Source of the DNA: Diphasiastrum complanatum
Taxonomy: Eukaryota > Streptophyta > Lycopodiopsida > Lycopodiales > Lycopodiaceae
Length of the DNA: 64,000 bases
Assembly: GCA_029204225.1 (NCBI GenBank)
Contig: CM055107.1
Coordinates: forward strand, 99,331 to 163,330
Direction: 5' to 3'
Shown: positions 61,665 through 64,000 of the stretch, piece by piece
Layout: every line of letters begins with the position of its first letter
Position numbering within the stretch: the first letter of the stretch is position 1
Notes under the pieces: model-generated
Told to the model about the DNA's origin: nothing
The model's input: only the letters and a program-made list of their open reading frames with translations
The model's database searches: none
Made by a program: the position numbers and the translations under genes

Positions 61665-61885
61665 TACCTCGTGTCGCAATATGCAATGCAAATTTTGTTG
61701 TTGTCGAAGATCAAACCACCCAGAACCAGAAGAGTGTATATATGTATGTATAGCAGCAGCATTTATGAGCCTTAGAAATTATTATTCTTTTGCTCAGCTT
61801 CTTCATTAGAAACGTAGCATAGCATTGTTACGGGAACAATGCTTATAATATAATATGTTATTGCAAGGATGTGAAGCTATTCAAT

Positions 61886-61891
61886 AATAAA
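61886..61891 (+). terminator. Probable polyadenylation signal of the RNase gene
   Basis: AATAAA lies about 220 bases after the stop codon, in a T/A-rich stretch, as expected for a plant 3' end. Confidence 0.45.
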
Positions 61892-62019
61892 TTAGCCATT
61901 TTCACTAATTATAATATTGTCTTTCCACGGCCAAAATTAAAACATTCCACTAATCAATCATCCTCCATTTTCAAGTTTTTTCATGGGGGAGGTTCTTGTT
62001 ACCAACCTCCTCCATGGAA

Positions 62020-62718
62020 TTATTTGGGGATTGGGAGGAAGGCCGTGAAGGCCCTTGTGATGGCCCCAGAAGGGCCTAAGAGGCGGCCGTACTTCCCCGT
62101 TGTAAAAACCTTTTTAAACTTCTTTTTGCCGTAACTTTTTTTAACACTCACCCTGCTTTCCACTGACTCTACTCTATAGCATACTTCAGTTTACTTCATT
62201 AAACAAGAAAAACTGACTTTCACATTGAGATGAAACTATTGCAACAAGTCATGAAAAACAAGAACTTATATGTTTCAAAAGGCATAATCTCAAAGAATTC
62301 AAAATTTTATGTATTAACCGGGCAGAATGGCCTGTGCCCGGCCTCTTTCCATTGTGTAATGGATACTTTGAAAATTTTTACATCCTCATTATGAAACATA
62401 ATGAGCAGGCTGGAATAGGCCACAAATTTTTTCTGAAAAAAACAGTGACATATTCTACTTTTTAAGGAGCCCAAAAAAGGGGCAGAATATGAAGGAAGTA
62501 GCCTTTATGTATGGGGAAGCAATTTTTTGTGACATTTCCATTGGGGAATATTGCAATAAAAGACAAGAGGCAGTTACTAAAAGCCATTATTATGGAAAAA
62601 GATATGACCCAATGAGGAAGTCACTGAGAAATTCATTCACTTCCTTATAGGGTAAGTGATTGAGAGACACTAACCCATGAGGCAATGCGTACGACACACG
62701 ATACTGTGACTCTTGCAT
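62020..62718. repeat. Block B', second copy of the duplicated segment
   Basis: Matches 54955-55645 from 'ttattt' through 'gtacgacacacgata'. It begins about 350 bp after the RNase stop codon. Beyond 62718 the two copies are unrelated. Confidence 0.9.
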
Positions 62719-62839
62719 TTGTTCTGCCACGCCCACTTTTACCCCTCACATTCTCCCTACCTCTGGACACACTGCCACTGAGTTCGACTATCCTCCTGGC
62801 TTTAATCCGTGTGGTCACGTTTCACCATGGGGTTTTCAT

Positions 62840-62995
62840 CTCTCTACCCTCCAGGCCCCCGCTGGCTATTCTCCCATCTCGATCCCCTCCACCCTCTCGC
62901 CACTGGCCATTCTCCCCTCGATACCCCCCCCCCTCCCCCCCCCTCCCCCCGCCCCCCGCTCGCCCCCTGGCTATTCTCCCCCCCCAATACATTAC
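62840..62995. repeat. C-rich degenerate minisatellite
   Basis: Three copies of 'tggc.attctccc' separated by C runs ('ccctccaccctctcgcca', 'cccccccccctcccccccc'). The proline-rich frames crossing it are low-complexity shadows. Confidence 0.8.
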
Positions 62996-63189
62996 GTCAA
63001 AATGTGCTATGCGGACATGCAGGACTCATGACCACATTAGGCGGATCAGGGTCATCGCCACATCCTCCACAACAGGACACACCGAGGCGGCTCCTCCTCT
63101 CCCGAGAGTGTCGGGAGGAAGCATTGGCAGTAGCGCCATGGGTGGGGGAGGGACCCTCGTTGGAGTGACTCTCACGGGAAGGAAAACAT

Positions 63190-63370
63190 GTGTCCGGTCT
63201 ACACGAGGAGTCGACTAAATCTCTTCGGTCGATGATGTGTACTCAACTCTTCTGCTAGAGCTATGAGCCAAGCGTCGAGCCCTTAGTCGCTCTAAAACCC
63301 TATCCTATTGCCAGGAAGACAACTGATCAAGGTAGCTAATAAGTTCATCCTCGCTCATAGAGGAAAAACG
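63190..63370 (-). pseudogene. Short coding-like remnant, family unknown
   Basis: On the reverse strand one frame reads MSEDELISYLDQLSSWQ, then DRVLERLRARRLAHSSSRRV and EYTSSTEEI, interrupted by two stops. The residue mix (acidic start, Arg-rich helix) looks like former coding sequence. No domain was recognised; it may be a gene or a mobile-element remnant. Confidence 0.3.
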
Positions 63371-63509
63371 GGATGACCCACGACTATGGCTTGACCTCTA
63401 GCTAGGGCATCCACCCTCTAACATAATGGGTGCAACGGAAGAAGGAGCTAAAATACTGCAGGCAACCAATGAGAGTCTCAAAAATAGTAAAAAGAAATCA
63501 CCATGTCCA

Positions 63510-63524
63510 TCTCTCTCTCTCTCT

Positions 63525-63574
<50 letters not shown>
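63510..63574. repeat. (CT)n microsatellite, about 65 bp
   Basis: A CT run with one CAGT interruption. Confidence 0.97.
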
Positions 63575-63577
<3 letters not shown>

Positions 63578-63865
63578 GCTAAAATATGGAGTACTGTGAA
63601 ATGGATGCCAAGACTTTTATGTATACTGACTCATAGCTACAACGTCAATACCAATACATAAATTGTCCATTCATGACTATTTTCAAGTTCAAACAACAAT
63701 AATGATCCAACTTAAATCCCATCGAGGACTAGACCTCAAAATGAGGCTCACTGGCCCTAAAAGTGACTCGTATGTAACGAGGGGGGTGTCTCTTTTATGA
63801 TGACACCGAAGAAGACCACAGTGTGTAAGAACTTGGCAGTCATTGAGTCTGATGGTTTGTAGTAT

Positions 63866-63990
63866 TGAAGAGAGAAAATGATGCGGCTACTTCGAGCTCA
63901 ATCTTTCAAAATGGTTATATGTGGACACTTGTTTGAATCCAAATGACCAAGTTATTGAGTTTGAAGTAGCCACCACATTTTTCTCTCTTC
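63866..63990. repeat. Foldback: 36-bp inverted repeats around a 53-bp loop
   Basis: The left arm (63866-63901) and right arm (63955-63990) are complementary at about 30 of 36 positions ('tgaagagagaaaatg.tg' against 'ca.tttttctctcttcga'). It resembles a small foldback or MITE-like element, but no target duplication could be judged because the right flank leaves the window. Confidence 0.7.
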
Positions 63991-64000
63991 GATGTGGTGA

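Noticed and set aside
62685-63218. 177-codon Pro/Leu-rich frame
   Set aside because: Runs through a C-rich minisatellite and the end of block B'; a second frame is open over the same stretch, so openness reflects composition, not a gene.

Overview
The window looks like nuclear DNA from a land plant with a large, repeat-filled genome. Evidence: plant Ty1/copia and Ty3/gypsy retrotransposons primed from initiator methionine tRNA, a plant-type CACTA (En/Spm) transposon, long AG/CT microsatellites, short plant introns with GT/AG borders, and one ordinary three-exon plant gene, an S-like RNase T2. I cannot name the species. No rRNA, tRNA, CRISPR array or bacterial operon was seen.

Layout. 1-4.3 kb: the end of a reverse-strand LTR element, a stretch without genes, and the 3' exons of an unrecognised, possibly transposase-like gene (3657-4324). 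4.4-10.3 kb: an old copia element lying against an old gypsy fragment. 10.4-17.3 kb: a possible CACTA-type end with subterminal repeats, a cluster of AG microsatellites, then two related reverse-strand genes for Ulp1-like (C48) cysteine proteases sharing an intron position. 17.3-22.7 kb: a copia element with both 401-bp LTRs. 23.9-28.9 kb: a gypsy element (copy 1). 30.2-38.8 kb: a reverse-strand CACTA transposon with a TNP2 transposase gene, a duplicated transposase exon and a hairpin-forming repeat array at one end. 39.8-42.15 kb: a small cassette, one multi-exon Ptta/Transposase_24-like gene between two clusters of inverted repeats, one of them a perfect 38-bp palindrome. 44.1-55 kb: gypsy copy 2, split by a young copia insertion (47578-52176) that carries an unidentified segment.

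The most informative large-scale structure is a duplicated block. Block A (42168-44132) recurs as A' (57586-59554), and block B (54955-55645) recurs as B' (62020-62718). In the second copy the intact RNase T2 gene (60453-61664) lies between A' and B'. In the first copy the same place holds only gypsy copy 2. The simplest reading is a tandem duplication of an RNase-bearing segment in which one copy lost the gene where the retrotransposon now sits.

The RNase T2 gene is the only clear host gene that looks whole. The Ulp1-like and Ptta-like genes may be transposon cargo. Almost everything else is mobile-element sequence at different stages of decay, with repeated nesting.
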